DNA of 64,000 nucleotides from Acidobacteriota bacterium (GCA_021791875.1 JAJYVU010000012.1:1-64000), one strand, 5' to 3'; positions 17,428 through 27,560 are shown, numbered from the stretch's first letter. The notes: generated from the letters alone by a model not told the origin. Translations and numbers: made by a program.

Positions 17428-18747
17428 ATGATTGCGCCGGCACGACTGGTTGCGTTTGAGCTGCTGCAGCGGGTGGCGGCGAGCGATGGGCACAGCGATG
17501 AGCTGTTGCGATGCCGGCAGGTGAATGCGCTCAGTGCGCAGGACAGAAATCTGACGACAACGATGGTGATGGGAACGCTGCGTTGGCAGATGGCGCTGGA
17601 TGCGGTGGTGCGTCCGTTGCTGGCGCGGCCGGAGCAGGAACTGGCTTTGCCGGTGCTGACGGCGCTGCGGCTGGGGGCGTTTCAGTTGCTGCACCTGGAT
17701 CGCGTGCCGGCGCACGCGGTGCTGAACGACAGCGTGGAGCTTGTGAAGCAGACCGAGGAGCGTGGCGCGGCGGGCATGGTGAATGCGCTTCTACGGAAGA
17801 TTGCGGCAATGCCGAAGGGTACGGGGCAGGACGCGGAGACGGCGCATCCGGCATGGATGGTGGAGCGCTGGCGGCGTTTTTACGGAACGGAAGCGGTCAA
17901 GACAATATGTAACTATAACCAGCACGAAAGCACCGCAGCGCTGCGACTGGAGGATCCGTTCGCGTTGCAGGAGCTGGAGATTGAGGGCGTGGAATGCGCT
18001 TCGGGCGAGCTGTTGGCCGGTGCGGCGAGGGTGGTGAAGGGGGATGTAACCCGCACGGGTACATTTCAACGAGGGCGCGCGCGAATGCAGGATGAGGGGT
18101 CGCAACTGGTGGCGGAAATTGCGGCGGCCGCGATGCCGGAGGCGCTAAAGGTGTTGGATGCGTGCGCGGCGCCGGGCGGGAAGACGGCGATTCTGGCGGA
18201 GCGGCTGACGAAGGCGAGGATTACGGCGATGGAAGTGAGGCCGCGACGGCTGGAGGCGATGCGGCGAAACCTGAAGGCGTATGCGAAACAGGTGGCGTGC
18301 GTGCAGGGGGACGCGACGACGCTGAAGGATGGGGCGGATTACGACTTGATTTTGTGCGATGCACCGTGCAGCGGGACGGGAACGATGGCGCGGAACCCGG
18401 AGATTCGCTGGAGGGTGGATGCGGCGGAGGTGCAGCGGCAGCAGGCACGGCAGAAGGCGATTCTGAAGTCTGCGGCTGGCGCGGTGCGGACGGGTGGGCG
18501 TGTGGTGTATTCGACGTGCTCGCTGGAGCCGGAAGAAAACGAAGATGTGGTGCGTGCGGTCGTGGCAGAGGCGGAATTGCGGGTAGTTTCGGTGGATCAA
18601 GTGCTCGACCAGATGAGCGAGGCGAGGATGTTCGCGGAGGGCGGCGAGGAAATGGTGCGTCATGCGGTTACAGATGGATTCCTGCGAACGCTGCCGGGCG
18701 TGCATCCATGCGATGGTTTTTTTGTAGCGGTGCTCGAGCGAGTGTGA
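17428..18747 (+). CDS. rsmB: 16S rRNA (cytosine-967-C5)-methyltransferase
   Basis: A 439-residue protein with an N-terminal NusB-like RNA-binding domain (about 1-140, RLGAFQLLHLDRVPAHAVLNDSVEL) and a C-terminal SAM-dependent methyltransferase. The SAM loop is CAAPGGKTAILAE. The two catalytic cysteines lie in CDAPCSGTGTMARNPEIRW and YSTCSLEPEENE. It closes the def-fmt-rsmB translation cluster. It converges on the PASTA gene with a 28-bp gap. Confidence 0.95.
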   Translation: MIAPARLVAFELLQRVAASDGHSDELLRCRQVNALSAQDRNLTTTMVMGTLRWQMALDAVVRPLLARPEQELALPVLTALRLGAFQLLHLDRVPAHAVLNDSVELVKQTEERGAAGMVNALLRKIAAMPKGTGQDAETAHPAWMVERWRRFYGTEAVKTICNYNQHESTAALRLEDPFALQELEIEGVECASGELLAGAARVVKGDVTRTGTFQRGRARMQDEGSQLVAEIAAAAMPEALKVLDACAAPGGKTAILAERLTKARITAMEVRPRRLEAMRRNLKAYAKQVACVQGDATTLKDGADYDLILCDAPCSGTGTMARNPEIRWRVDAAEVQRQQARQKAILKSAAGAVRTGGRVVYSTCSLEPEENEDVVRAVVAEAELRVVSVDQVLDQMSEARMFAEGGEEMVRHAVTDGFLRTLPGVHPCDGFFVAVLERV

Positions 18748-18775
18748 GGGGAAGTCTTCCCTCAATTGATTTCGA

Positions 18776-19540
18776 TTATTTTGCCACTGTGAGAGTGACG
18801 GTATCGCCGGGCTGGACGCGGTAGCCGGAGGATGGCGTTTGCGCGATGACGGAGCCGGGCACGATGGGCGCCTGCGGAGGCGCAGTGGAAGCAACGCTGC
18901 CGATGGGACGAATGCCTGCGGCAATTCTTTTTACAGATACAAGCTTGAGGCCGGCGTGAGCGAGAAGGGCTCGCGCGCTGGCGAGATTGCGGCCAGCGAG
19001 GCTGGGCATGACGAAGCCTGAGGTGGAATCAGGCATGGGCGGCGTGGCGATGAGAAGTTGTACGCGCGGGCTGGAGACGCCTTGTGCGTTGGGCCGGGGA
19101 CTTTGCGCGATGACGGTACCGGAGGGTGCGGCGGAAGTGGGCAGGTAGGCGAGGCGGCCGAGCTGGAGGCCGGACTGGTGGATTTGCTGTATGGCGATGC
19201 CGTCGGGCTCGCCGGTGAGCGCGGGGATGGTGACGGTTTGCGGGCCGAGGCTTTCTGTGATGCGCATGTGCCAACCGGAGCGCACGGTGACGCCGGGCCC
19301 GGGTGCCTGGTTGAGCACGCGGCCGGCGGGGATGGTGGATGAGTAAAGGTGGTTGGCGACGCGGATGTCGAGATGGAGCGAGGCGGCGACGCGGTGAGCT
19401 TCCGCCAGGGTTTTGCCTTTGAGGTCGGGCACGGTAACCTCAGCGCTGTGAATGACGAGCTGCATGGTAAGCAGGGCCGAGGCGAGTGCGACGACGGCAA
19501 GCAGGAGCAAGGTGCCGAGCGTGCGGAACAGCGAGGTCAA
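18776..19540 (-). CDS. Membrane-anchored PASTA-domain protein
   Basis: A 254-residue protein with one N-terminal transmembrane helix (about 5-30) and three PASTA repeats facing the periplasm. They start at VTVPDLKGKTLAEA, VTIPALTGEPDGIA and FVMPSLAGRNLASA. PASTA domains bind peptidoglycan fragments and usually hang on Ser/Thr kinases or PBPs; here there is no kinase or PBP domain. The start overlaps the OsmC stop by four bases (ATGA), so the two are translated together. Confidence 0.88.
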   Translation of the reverse strand: MTSLFRTLGTLLLLAVVALASALLTMQLVIHSAEVTVPDLKGKTLAEAHRVAASLHLDIRVANHLYSSTIPAGRVLNQAPGPGVTVRSGWHMRITESLGPQTVTIPALTGEPDGIAIQQIHQSGLQLGRLAYLPTSAAPSGTVIAQSPRPNAQGVSSPRVQLLIATPPMPDSTSGFVMPSLAGRNLASARALLAHAGLKLVSVKRIAAGIRPIGSVASTAPPQAPIVPGSVIAQTPSSGYRVQPGDTVTLTVAK

Positions 19541-19947
19541 ACGTTGTCTCCGTTGATCTGGATGGAGTAGTCGATTTTGACCGAGTGTTCGAGCATTTTG
19601 GAGACGGAACAGTATTTGTTTTTGGAGAGGGATACGGCGTCTTCAGCGGCTTTGCGAGAAACGTTTCCCCTGACGGTGTAGGTGAGATGGATGCGGGTGA
19701 AGACGCGCGGCGGATCGGGAGCCTGTTCGGCTTCAGCCGAGACGGTGAGGCCGGTGATGGGTTCGCGTTTCTTCCTGAGGATGCTGACGACATCGACGGA
19801 AGTGCAGCCGCAAAGCGCGGTGAGGACGGATTCCATGGGAGACATGCCATGGGTGTGCTCGGCGGAGCTGTCGAAGTGGAGGGTGTGGCCGCTGTCAGAT
19901 CGGCCGTCGAAGAGGGATTCCTGTTGCCAAACAGCGCTTGCGATCAT
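19537..19947 (-). CDS. OsmC-family peroxide-related protein
   Basis: A 136-residue OsmC/Ohr-fold protein. Cysteine candidates are C46 and C48 in SPMESVLTALCGCTS and C113 in NKYCSVSKML, the two positions of the redox pair that reduces organic peroxides. The extra cysteine (CGC) is common in the YhfA-like subgroup, whose substrate is less certain. It is cotranscribed with the PASTA gene. Peroxide detoxification is inferred from the family only. Confidence 0.9.
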   Translation of the reverse strand: MIASAVWQQESLFDGRSDSGHTLHFDSSAEHTHGMSPMESVLTALCGCTSVDVVSILRKKREPITGLTVSAEAEQAPDPPRVFTRIHLTYTVRGNVSRKAAEDAVSLSKNKYCSVSKMLEHSVKIDYSIQINGDNV

Positions 19948-19968
19948 GGGGGTCTCCGGTGGGGTTCG

Positions 19969-21402
19969 TTATATGTGCTGATTGTCGGTCCGGGGCTCGG
20001 GATGAATCAAGACGCGGTCGACATCTGGGCAGCGGGACTTGAAGCGGTCTTCGAGGAGCGTGATGATCTCGTGCACGCGTTGCATTGGCAACTCGTCGGG
20101 GAGGGTGCAGTGGCAGGAGAGAGAAATTTTCTCACCGATGCGGCCGATGTGGACTTCATGGATGTCGATGATTTCGGGCAGGGTGCGGGCGGCGGCGCGA
20201 AGCAGGTACTCCATGTGGCGATCGTCGGCGACAGTGGTGGCGTGCTCGATAGTGGCGGGTTCATTCTCGATATGGGTGAGGACGGAACTGACCTCGGGGA
20301 GTTCGCGGCGGATCTGGTCTTCAATGCCGCGGACGAATTTGTGAGCATCGATGAGGGGCAGATTCTCAGAAACCTCAATGTGCTGTTCGACTTCGAAGCC
20401 GGTGCCGGAGGCTTGCACGCTGACGTCGTGGAGGACGACATTGTTGCGGGATGCGACGGCGCGAACCTTGTCAAAGATGCTTTCGGCGCTGGTGGAGCGT
20501 GGGACGGTATGAATGACGACATCGGCGCCGGGTGTGATGCGCTGGACAGCGAGGGTGGCGTCGTGGACCAGCTCTTCACTGCGCTGGAAGGTGAGGTTGC
20601 GCGGCATGGAGAGGGTGAGGTCGGCGAAGTAGCTTGTGCCATAGCGGCGCATGCGGAGCTGGTCGACGGACAGGACGCCCTGGATGGAGCAGACTTCGCG
20701 GAGGACGCGGTCGAGGGTTTCACGAGGGACGGAGTCAGTGAGGACGTAGATGGCGCGGTGGGCGATGCGCCAACTGAGCGCGACGATGAGGCCAGAGACG
20801 ACGATGGCGGCGAGCGGGTCGGCGTAACGGAGCCAGTGGAGGTGGAGGTGCTCGCCGAGCCACGAGGCGCAGAGGCCGATGAGGACGGCGGTGGTGGCCC
20901 AGATGTCAGAGGCGAAGTGCTGGGCTTCGGCTTCAAGGGCGGCGCTGCCGTGGCGGCGGCCGACTGCGCTCATTCGGTGTGAGCGCCAGAGGTCGACGCA
21001 GATGGAGGTGACCAGAACGGCGACGGGCCAGAAGGAATAACGCAGCTGGACGGGATGGAAGAAAATACGGCGGATGGCGTCAAGGGTGATCCATAGGGCA
21101 GAGCCAACCATGAGGAAGGTTTCGACGAAAGCGGAGAGGTTTTCGTACTTGGCGTGGCCGTAGGGGTGGTTGGCGTCGGCAGGGCGGTCGGAGAGTCGGA
21201 CGGAGACGAAGGTGAGCGCGGCTCCGGCGAGGTCAACGGCGGAGTGAATGGCGTCAGAAAGGATACCGAGGCTGCCGGTGGTGAGGGCGACGGCCAGCTT
21301 CAGGCCGGTCATGATGCAGGCGGCGGTGACAGAGAGCAGCGCCGTGGCGCGCTTTTCGCGAGGCGCGCGAGAGTAAGGGCCGGATGGAGCCGTGGACTGC
21401 AT
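19969..21402 (-). CDS. Cation diffusion facilitator transporter with three C-terminal modules
   Basis: A 477-residue divalent-metal/proton antiporter. The membrane part (about 20-220) carries the site-A residues D50 and D57 in LSDAIHSAVD and H162/D166 in QHFASD. The cytoplasmic part is about 250 residues, far longer than the usual ~90. It looks like three consecutive ferredoxin-like (ZT-dimer) modules at roughly 228-302, 305-385 and 395-470, each ending in a similar strand (VVIHTVP, SSVLTHIEN, DRVLIHPEP). The family exports Zn, Fe, Mn or Co; which metal is unclear. It lies six bases after ubiE, on the same strand. Confidence 0.9.
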   Translation of the reverse strand: MQSTAPSGPYSRAPREKRATALLSVTAACIMTGLKLAVALTTGSLGILSDAIHSAVDLAGAALTFVSVRLSDRPADANHPYGHAKYENLSAFVETFLMVGSALWITLDAIRRIFFHPVQLRYSFWPVAVLVTSICVDLWRSHRMSAVGRRHGSAALEAEAQHFASDIWATTAVLIGLCASWLGEHLHLHWLRYADPLAAIVVSGLIVALSWRIAHRAIYVLTDSVPRETLDRVLREVCSIQGVLSVDQLRMRRYGTSYFADLTLSMPRNLTFQRSEELVHDATLAVQRITPGADVVIHTVPRSTSAESIFDKVRAVASRNNVVLHDVSVQASGTGFEVEQHIEVSENLPLIDAHKFVRGIEDQIRRELPEVSSVLTHIENEPATIEHATTVADDRHMEYLLRAAARTLPEIIDIHEVHIGRIGEKISLSCHCTLPDELPMQRVHEIITLLEDRFKSRCPDVDRVLIHPEPRTDNQHI

Positions 21403-21408
21403 GGACCA

Positions 21409-22212
21409 TTAGGTTAACCCGGACGGGGTAGAACTCGCAGCTGGTTTGACTGCGCGGTAGAGGCCGGCGATGCCGAAGGTGTAGGGCGTCCAGGAGACGC
21501 TGGTGAAGCCGACGGAGCGCATGAGGGTGAGCATTTCCTGCGGTGGCGGGAATCTGTGGACAGAGGACGGCAGGTATTTGTAGGCGGAGCCCATGCCGGA
21601 GATGCGCGCGCCGATGGCGGGCAGGATGCGGCGGAAGTAGAAGGCGTAGAGCTTGCCCGTGAGGCCGGTGGGCTCGCTGAAGTCGAGGATACCGAGCTCG
21701 CCGCCGGGGGCGAGGACGCGGAAAAACTCCTGGAGGGCGGCACGGTAGTTGGCAATGTTGCGGAAGCCGAAGGCGCTGGTGATGAGCTGGAGCGAGGAGT
21801 CGGAAAGCGGCAGGTGGAGAGCGTCGGCTTCGATGGGAATGACGTTGGCGCGGTGGGCGGCGAATTTCTGCGCACCGCGGAGGAGCATCTGGTGGGAGAA
21901 GTCGGCGGCGAGGATGGGTTCAACAGTAACGGATGGGGTGGGCGCGGGGCGGCGGCGCAGGAGAGCCATGGTCATGTCGCCGGTGCCGCAGCAGATATCG
22001 AGGGCGCGGGAGTGGGGCTGTGCGAGGATGTGGCGGAAGGTGCGGGCGGCGCGCCACCACCAGAAGCGGTCGACGTTGCAGGAGAGGATGTGGTTGAGCA
22101 GGTCGTAGCGCGGAGCGATGGTGTCGAACATGGCCTGCACGGCGGCCGCGGAGGATTGCTCGTCGACGGCGCCGTCAGGTCGTGCGCCGGGAGTGGTGGC
22201 GGGAGTGCTCAT
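21409..22212 (-). CDS. ubiE: Demethylmenaquinone/ubiquinone C-methyltransferase
   Basis: A 267-residue SAM-dependent methyltransferase with the UbiE/MenG signature: an [13 protein letters not shown] start, the SAM loop [13 protein letters not shown], and the [24 protein letters not shown] block. In an acidobacterium the product is most likely menaquinone (MenG activity). It carries about 25 extra residues before the domain and a Pro/Ser-rich tail. Its ATG overlaps the aroB stop by four bases. Confidence 0.92.
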   Translation of the reverse strand: MSTPATTPGARPDGAVDEQSSAAAVQAMFDTIAPRYDLLNHILSCNVDRFWWWRAARTFRHILAQPHSRALDICCGTGDMTMALLRRRPAPTPSVTVEPILAADFSHQMLLRGAQKFAAHRANVIPIEADALHLPLSDSSLQLITSAFGFRNIANYRAALQEFFRVLAPGGELGILDFSEPTGLTGKLYAFYFRRILPAIGARISGMGSAYKYLPSSVHRFPPPQEMLTLMRSVGFTSVSWTPYTFGIAGLYRAVKPAASSTPSGLT

Positions 22213-23324
22213 TGGGCGGCCTCGCGGACGTGGGCGAGGAGCCAGTCGATGACGGCGCGGAGTTCGGCGTCGGTGACGTCGGGGACGATGACGGCTTTGC
22301 CGATGGATTCGGCGAGGATGAAGCGGCGCGCGCCGGCGCGGTTTTTCTTGTCGCGGGCGGTGGCGGCGAAGAGCTTGTCCGCCGTGGCGCGGAAGCGCGG
22401 CAGCGGGCCGTAAGCGTGGATGACGGAGCAGATGCGGTCCACCTGCTGTTGCGTGAGGAGGCCGCGCATGCGGGAAAGCTCAGTGGCTGCGAGCATGCCC
22501 CAGCCGACGGCTTCGCCGTGGAGCAGGGCTCGGTAATTTGTCACAGTTTCGATGGCATGACCGAGGGTATGGCCGTAGTTGAGGATCATGCGGAGGCCGC
22601 TTTCGCGCTCATCGAGAGTGACGATTTCGGCTTTCATGCGAATGGCGGCGGCGATGACCCGGGAGAGGGCGGCGTCATCGGCTGCGAGGATGGATTGCGC
22701 GTGGCTTTCCATGTAGGAGAAGAGCGTGGGGTCGCGAATGATGCCTGCCTTGATGCACTCATAGAAGCCTGCGCGGAGTTCGCGCTCGGGGAGGGTGTGG
22801 AGGACGTCCGTGTCTGCAAAGACGGCGCGGGGGTGGTGGAAGCTACCGATCAGATTTTTGCCGGTGGAGAGATTGACACCGGTTTTGCCACCGACAGAAG
22901 AGTCGACCTGCGAAAGGAGGGTGGTTGGGATCTGGACGTAGTCAATGCCGCGCATGTAGATGGCAGCGAGGAAGCCGGTGACGTCGCCGATGATGCCGCC
23001 GCCGAAGGCGATGAGGAGCGAGGAACGGTCGGCTCCGGAAGCGGAGAGGCCAGTGGCGAGAGTTTCGACGCTGGCGAGGCGTTTGTAGGGCTCGCCCGAG
23101 GGGAGAAAGAGCACCTGCGGAGGATCGCCGGCGGGGAAGCCGGCAAGCAGGATATTGCCCCAGAGGGACCAGATTTCGGGCGCGGTGACGACAAAAATGC
23201 GGCCGGTATTGCCCGTGAGCTTGCGGAGACGCGTGCCGACGTGGGGCAGGAGTCCACTGCCGAGATGAACGGTGTAGTTTGCTCCGGGAATATCAACGGG
23301 GATGGTGCGAGCCATAGTTTTCAT
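22209..23324 (-). CDS. aroB: 3-dehydroquinate synthase
   Basis: A 371-residue NAD- and Zn-dependent enzyme, second step of the shikimate pathway. The NAD loop [15 protein letters not shown], the [11 protein letters not shown] block and the metal site HTLGHAIE are all present. Two close starts exist, 23324 (MKTMART) and 23315 (MART); neither has a clear ribosome site. A much longer upstream frame is an artefact reading through nadB on the other strand. It is divergent from nadB and coupled to ubiE downstream. Confidence 0.95.
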   Translation of the reverse strand: MKTMARTIPVDIPGANYTVHLGSGLLPHVGTRLRKLTGNTGRIFVVTAPEIWSLWGNILLAGFPAGDPPQVLFLPSGEPYKRLASVETLATGLSASGADRSSLLIAFGGGIIGDVTGFLAAIYMRGIDYVQIPTTLLSQVDSSVGGKTGVNLSTGKNLIGSFHHPRAVFADTDVLHTLPERELRAGFYECIKAGIIRDPTLFSYMESHAQSILAADDAALSRVIAAAIRMKAEIVTLDERESGLRMILNYGHTLGHAIETVTNYRALLHGEAVGWGMLAATELSRMRGLLTQQQVDRICSVIHAYGPLPRFRATADKLFAATARDKKNRAGARRFILAESIGKAVIVPDVTDAELRAVIDWLLAHVREAAQ

Positions 23325-23430
23325 CGTATCGCAGCACGCAGGGTGGCTTTCGGTTGAGTTGAGGAGTGTTTGCAGCGGGCGGAGGCGTGGCGCATCAGAA
23401 ATACTGGAAGCAGTGATAGGTTCAAAACAG

Positions 23431-24987
23431 ATGGCAGACGTAGAGACGTTCGAGTTTGTAGTGGTGGGCGCGGGGATTGCGGGATTGCGCGCCGCGATTG
23501 AACTGGCGCGCGCAGGGCGCGTGCTGGTGGTGACCAAGGAAGCGCTGGGGGAATCGAACACCTCGTATGCGCAGGGCGGGATCGCAGTGGCGATGAGCGG
23601 TCCAGAGGACGTGGCGTTGCACCTGGAGGATACGGTGGCTGCGGGCGACGGGCTCGTGAACCGTGAAGCGGCGCGGGTGCTGGTGGAGGAAGGTCCGCTG
23701 CGGGTGCAGGAGCTGTTGCAGTGGGACACGCATTTTGACCGCGAGAATGGCGAGCTGATGCTGACGCGTGAGGGCGCGCACAGCCGGAATCGGATCTTGC
23801 ATGCGCATGGGGATGCGACGGGTGCGGAGATTGGGCGGGCGCTGCTGGCACACGCGCAGGCGGAGAAGAACATCGTTCTGCGGGAGTGGACCTCGACGAT
23901 TGCGCTGCGCGTGGATGGAGACGCGGTGGTGGGCGTGGACCTGCTGGATCGCGCTGGACGTGTGACGGAAGCGCGGGCGCGTGGAGTGTTGCTGGCCAGC
24001 GGCGGCGCTGGCCAGGTGTACAGCGATACGACGAACCCGGCCGTGGCGACGGGCGACGGGATTGCGATGGCGGCGTATGCGGGGGCCGAGATTGAAGACA
24101 TGGAGTTTTACCAGTTTCATCCGACGGCGCTGAGTTTGCCGGGGGTGCAGCGGTTTCTGCTTTCGGAGGCGTTGCGCGGCGAGGGCGCTTATCTGCGGAA
24201 TGCGGCGGGTGAGCGGTTTATGGAGCGGTACCATCCGCTGCTGGAGCTGGCTCCGCGGGACGTGGTGGCGCGGGCGATTACGCGCGAGGGGATGGGACCG
24301 GAGGGTGAGCCGCGGACAGTGTTTCTGGATATGCGGCATGTAACGGGGATGGATCTGGCGGTGCGGTTTCCGGGGATATCGGCGTTTCTGGCCGATCATG
24401 GGCTGCGTCTGGAGAGGGATTTGATCCCGGTGCGGCCGGCGGCACATTACCTGATGGGCGGAGTGCGGACGGATGTGGATGGAGGGACGTCTCTGAAGCG
24501 ACTTTACGCGGCGGGCGAGGTGGCGTGCACGGAGGTGCATGGGGCGAACCGCCTGGCGAGCAATTCGCTGCTGGAGGGACTGGTGTTTGGCGCTCGCGCG
24601 GCAAGAGCAATGCGCGAGGAGCCGGAGCTGATGGGCGCGGGACTGGGTGAAGCGAAGCTGGGGCGGCGGCCGGCGTTTGCGAAGGCGGATTTGCAACAGA
24701 TGATGTGGCAAAAGGCCGGATTGCTGCGAGACGCGGAGGGATTGCGAGAGGCGGAGGCGTTTTTAGCGCGCGAGGAGGCAGGTGAGGCTGAGTTGCGGAG
24801 GGATGCGCTGGAGCTGGGACATCTGCATGCTGTGGCGAAGCTGATTGTACGGTCGGCGCTGGCGCGGGAGGAAAGTCGCGGGGCGCATTTTCGGAATGAT
24901 TTTCCGCAAAGAGATGATGCGCGGTATGGGAAGCATTCGGTGGTGGTGCTGGCCGCACGGGCGGACGCGCCTTCGGCGCCAGAATAG
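23431..24987 (+). CDS. nadB: L-aspartate oxidase
   Basis: A 518-residue FAD enzyme that oxidises aspartate to iminoaspartate, the first step of NAD synthesis, handing it to NadA. Visible motifs are [16 protein letters not shown] (FAD), [35 protein letters not shown] and [14 protein letters not shown]. The ATG at 23431 puts the FAD motif at residue ~10, as in the family; the longer frame upstream has no support. nadA is 2.6 kb downstream with minus-strand genes between, so they are not one operon. The C-terminal segment ends RYGKHSVVV, as usual. Confidence 0.95.
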   Translation: MADVETFEFVVVGAGIAGLRAAIELARAGRVLVVTKEALGESNTSYAQGGIAVAMSGPEDVALHLEDTVAAGDGLVNREAARVLVEEGPLRVQELLQWDTHFDRENGELMLTREGAHSRNRILHAHGDATGAEIGRALLAHAQAEKNIVLREWTSTIALRVDGDAVVGVDLLDRAGRVTEARARGVLLASGGAGQVYSDTTNPAVATGDGIAMAAYAGAEIEDMEFYQFHPTALSLPGVQRFLLSEALRGEGAYLRNAAGERFMERYHPLLELAPRDVVARAITREGMGPEGEPRTVFLDMRHVTGMDLAVRFPGISAFLADHGLRLERDLIPVRPAAHYLMGGVRTDVDGGTSLKRLYAAGEVACTEVHGANRLASNSLLEGLVFGARAARAMREEPELMGAGLGEAKLGRRPAFAKADLQQMMWQKAGLLRDAEGLREAEAFLAREEAGEAELRRDALELGHLHAVAKLIVRSALAREESRGAHFRNDFPQRDDARYGKHSVVVLAARADAPSAPE

Positions 24988-24989
24988 CT

Positions 24990-25850
24990 CTACGTGTGGG
25001 CGGGTTTGCGGGCGAGGCTGAGGGCGATGAAGGCAGCTACTGTCGCCAGGATGACGCAGAGGGAGACGAGGGTGGGAATGTGGACCCAGTGGGCGGCGAG
25101 CATTTTGAGGGAGACAAAGGCGAGGATAATGCCGAGGCCATAGTGGAGCAGGTGGAAGCGGTCGAGGAGGCCGGCGAGGACGAAGTAGAGGGAGCGCAGG
25201 CCGAGGATGGCGAAGACATTGGAGGTCCAGGCGATCATCGGCGAGCGGGTGACTGCGAGGACGGCGGGGATGGAGTCGAGGGCGAAGACGAGGTCGGTGA
25301 GTTCGACGGCGAGGATGACGAGCAGGAAAGAGGCGAGCACGAGGCGGCCATCCGGAAGGCGGCGCAGGCCGTGATGCTGGAGCCAGCGGACAGGGCCTGA
25401 GGGGCGTTGCTTGTGCGCGTGGATGAGAAGCAGGCGCAATGCGGCGATGAGCAGGATGACTCCGAAGATGTATTGCACCCAGACGAAGCGGCCAAGAAGA
25501 TGCACGCCAACGACGATGAAGAGAGCGCGCAGTACGATCGCGCCGAAGATTCCCCACAGCAGGATGCGGTGCTGCTGTTCTTCGCCGATGTCGAGGGCGC
25601 GGAAGAGGATGAGGAAGACGAAAAGATTGTCGATGCTGAGCGAGGCTTCGATGAGGTAGCCGGAGGCGAATTCGAGGCCGGGTTCGCGACCGAGATGCCA
25701 CCCGGTATAAGCGGCATAGGCACCGGCAAGAAGGATGATGAAGATGGTCCAGAGCCAGGCGGCGCGCGGAGATGCGCTATGGCCTTTGCGGTGCAGAATG
25801 CCCAAGTCGATGAAGAGCAAGGCGCCGACGATGAGAGCGAAGAGGATCAC
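24990..25850 (-). CDS. TerC/Alx-family membrane protein
   Basis: A 286-residue integral membrane protein with about eight hydrophobic segments. The family blocks EASLSIDNLFVFLILF and AVELTDLVFALDSIPAVLAVT carry conserved acidic residues within helices. Members are linked to tellurite resistance and manganese export, sometimes loading metal onto exported proteins. The stop lies two bases after the nadB stop on the other strand. It is 27 bases downstream of tatC, so it may share the Tat transcript. Confidence 0.9.
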   Translation of the reverse strand: MILFALIVGALLFIDLGILHRKGHSASPRAAWLWTIFIILLAGAYAAYTGWHLGREPGLEFASGYLIEASLSIDNLFVFLILFRALDIGEEQQHRILLWGIFGAIVLRALFIVVGVHLLGRFVWVQYIFGVILLIAALRLLLIHAHKQRPSGPVRWLQHHGLRRLPDGRLVLASFLLVILAVELTDLVFALDSIPAVLAVTRSPMIAWTSNVFAILGLRSLYFVLAGLLDRFHLLHYGLGIILAFVSLKMLAAHWVHIPTLVSLCVILATVAAFIALSLARKPAHT

Positions 25851-25877
25851 GTGCGAAGTCTGGGATGGTGCCCGGGG

Positions 25878-26684
25878 TCAGGATTTGCCTTGCGCTTCCC
25901 GGCGTGCTTTGCGGCGGGCCGGGTGGACCATGAACGAAATGCCGATGCTTAGCAGGTAGAGGGTGAGCATCGGGGTGGCGAAGACGCACATGGTGAGAAT
26001 GTCCGGCGTGGGCGTGATGATGGCCGCGATGATGAAGATGACCAGGACGGCGTAGCGGAAGTTCTTCCAGAGGAATTTGGGCGAGACGATGCCAAAGAGC
26101 GAGAGGAACATGACGACAATCGGCAGCTCAAAGGTGATGCCGAGGCCCAGGATTACGGTGAGAAAAAGGTGGGTATACTCGTTGATTTCAATGAGCGGGC
26201 GGAACTGATTGCTGTAGCCAAGGAGAAATTCAAGCGATTCGGGATAGACCCAGCGGTAGCCGAAGTAAGCGCCAGCAAGAAAGAGGCCGACGGTGGAGGC
26301 CATGAAGGGCATGACGTAGCGCTTTTCGTGCGCATAGAGGCCGGGGGAAATGAACATCCAGACCTGGTAGAGGATGTAGGGAGAAACAAGGATGCAGCCC
26401 ACCATGAGGCTGATCTCGAGGTACATGTTAAAGGGGTCGATGGGGTTGTGATAGACGAGTTCCGTGGGCAGATGGTGGGCTGCGAGCGCGAAGACGATGG
26501 GGCGCTGCATGAATCCGTAAATCTGCGTATGGAAGACGTAGGCGATGACGAAGCCGACGCCGATGGACAGGGTAGAGCGGATGATGCGGCGGCGAAGCTC
26601 CTCGAGGTGCTCCATGAGGGTCATGCCGGGGAGTTCTGCGCGTTCGGAGACGGCATTCCGTGCGCGATCGACAATATCAGGCAT
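25878..26684 (-). CDS. tatC: Sec-independent translocase subunit TatC
   Basis: A 268-residue six-helix membrane protein that recognises twin-arginine signals. The conserved N-terminal MTLMEHLEELRRRIIRS and the loop FISPGLYAHEKRYVMPF with the following P/A block are clear. The start at 26684 overlaps the end of the TatA/B-like gene by eight bases; a longer frame upstream lies inside that gene. Its clients in this window are probably MsrP, the 4821 protein and the GH9 enzyme. Confidence 0.96.
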   Translation of the reverse strand: MPDIVDRARNAVSERAELPGMTLMEHLEELRRRIIRSTLSIGVGFVIAYVFHTQIYGFMQRPIVFALAAHHLPTELVYHNPIDPFNMYLEISLMVGCILVSPYILYQVWMFISPGLYAHEKRYVMPFMASTVGLFLAGAYFGYRWVYPESLEFLLGYSNQFRPLIEINEYTHLFLTVILGLGITFELPIVVMFLSLFGIVSPKFLWKNFRYAVLVIFIIAAIITPTPDILTMCVFATPMLTLYLLSIGISFMVHPARRKARREAQGKS

Positions 26685-27282
26685 GGTGGATGGCCGGGTC
26701 GCTTTCTGGCCGGACGGGGTCCTGCGGAGTCGTGGGCTGCTCGATGCGGCTGCTCTGGGCCGTGATGGGCATAGACGGCTCATCGGAGGGTAGATAGGAG
26801 GCTGACGACGCTTCTGGGGATTCGGCAGAGATTTCGGGGCCGTGGTCTTCGGCCTGGGTTTCTGATCCGATGTCCTGCCATTCCTCCTGGTAGAGGTCTC
26901 CGGTTTGGGTCTGCGGTGTGTCGAGCAGGTCTACGGGGTCGATGCATTCCTCATCGGGCGAGGGTGGTGTGTAGGGCAGGGAAGCGTGGGCTGCGTCCCG
27001 GGATTCGGCATCGGCGGGGGTCTCGGAGTAGCTGGTTTCGGCGGGCAGGGCGTGGTGTTCAGCAAGATCGCCGGTATTGGCCGCGGCTTCCTGGAGTTTC
27101 TTGCGGCGATCCTCTTCCTCGAGGTTGCGAAGCTCCTCTTCCATCTGCATTTTGAATTCGTTGCTGGCGCGGCGAAACTCCATCATGAGGCGGCCAGCCT
27201 GACGTGCGATTTCCGGCAGGCGTTTGGGGCCGAAGAGGACGAGGGCCAGAATTGCAATGAATGTGTAATCGCCGAAGTGCAT
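26677..27282 (-). CDS. tatB: TatA/TatB-family translocase subunit with long acidic tail
   Basis: A 201-residue protein: a short hydrophobic helix (FIAILALVLFGPKRLPEIARQAGRL), an amphipathic helix, then a charged coiled region (MEEELRNLEEEDRRKKLQE) and about 130 residues of acidic, Pro/Ser/Glu-rich disordered tail. The start MHFGDYTF and the GPKRLPE turn favour TatB or a dual TatA/B. Only this one TatA-family gene sits next to tatC, so a separate tatA may lie elsewhere, or this protein may serve both roles. Confidence 0.88.
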   Translation of the reverse strand: MHFGDYTFIAILALVLFGPKRLPEIARQAGRLMMEFRRASNEFKMQMEEELRNLEEEDRRKKLQEAAANTGDLAEHHALPAETSYSETPADAESRDAAHASLPYTPPSPDEECIDPVDLLDTPQTQTGDLYQEEWQDIGSETQAEDHGPEISAESPEASSASYLPSDEPSMPITAQSSRIEQPTTPQDPVRPESDPAIHHA

Positions 27283-27560
27283 GAACTTTTATGATACCTG
27301 CGAGCGGGCAGGATCCGGAATCTGCCGACCGGTGTCTGGCCGCTGCAGGACATACGTTGGAGGGCGCCGGTTGGATTACACTTATTTTATGGCTGCGACC
27401 GCTTATAAGCGAGGCGCATCCATTGAATAAGGGAACGGTTGCAACAACCCCGCCGGTTGGGCGCCGCAGAGCGGTGCAGTGAACTGGCTGCAACCTGGAA
27501 TTGCTTTCAACATCCCCGTCCAAAGCTGAACGTTACGGCTGGACTGAAGGCGGCTTACGC

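Noticed and set aside
19486-20982. 498-codon plus-strand open frame
   Set aside because: Antisense shadow of the OsmC and CDF genes; composition is dominated by Asp, Gly and Val and it crosses a gene boundary.
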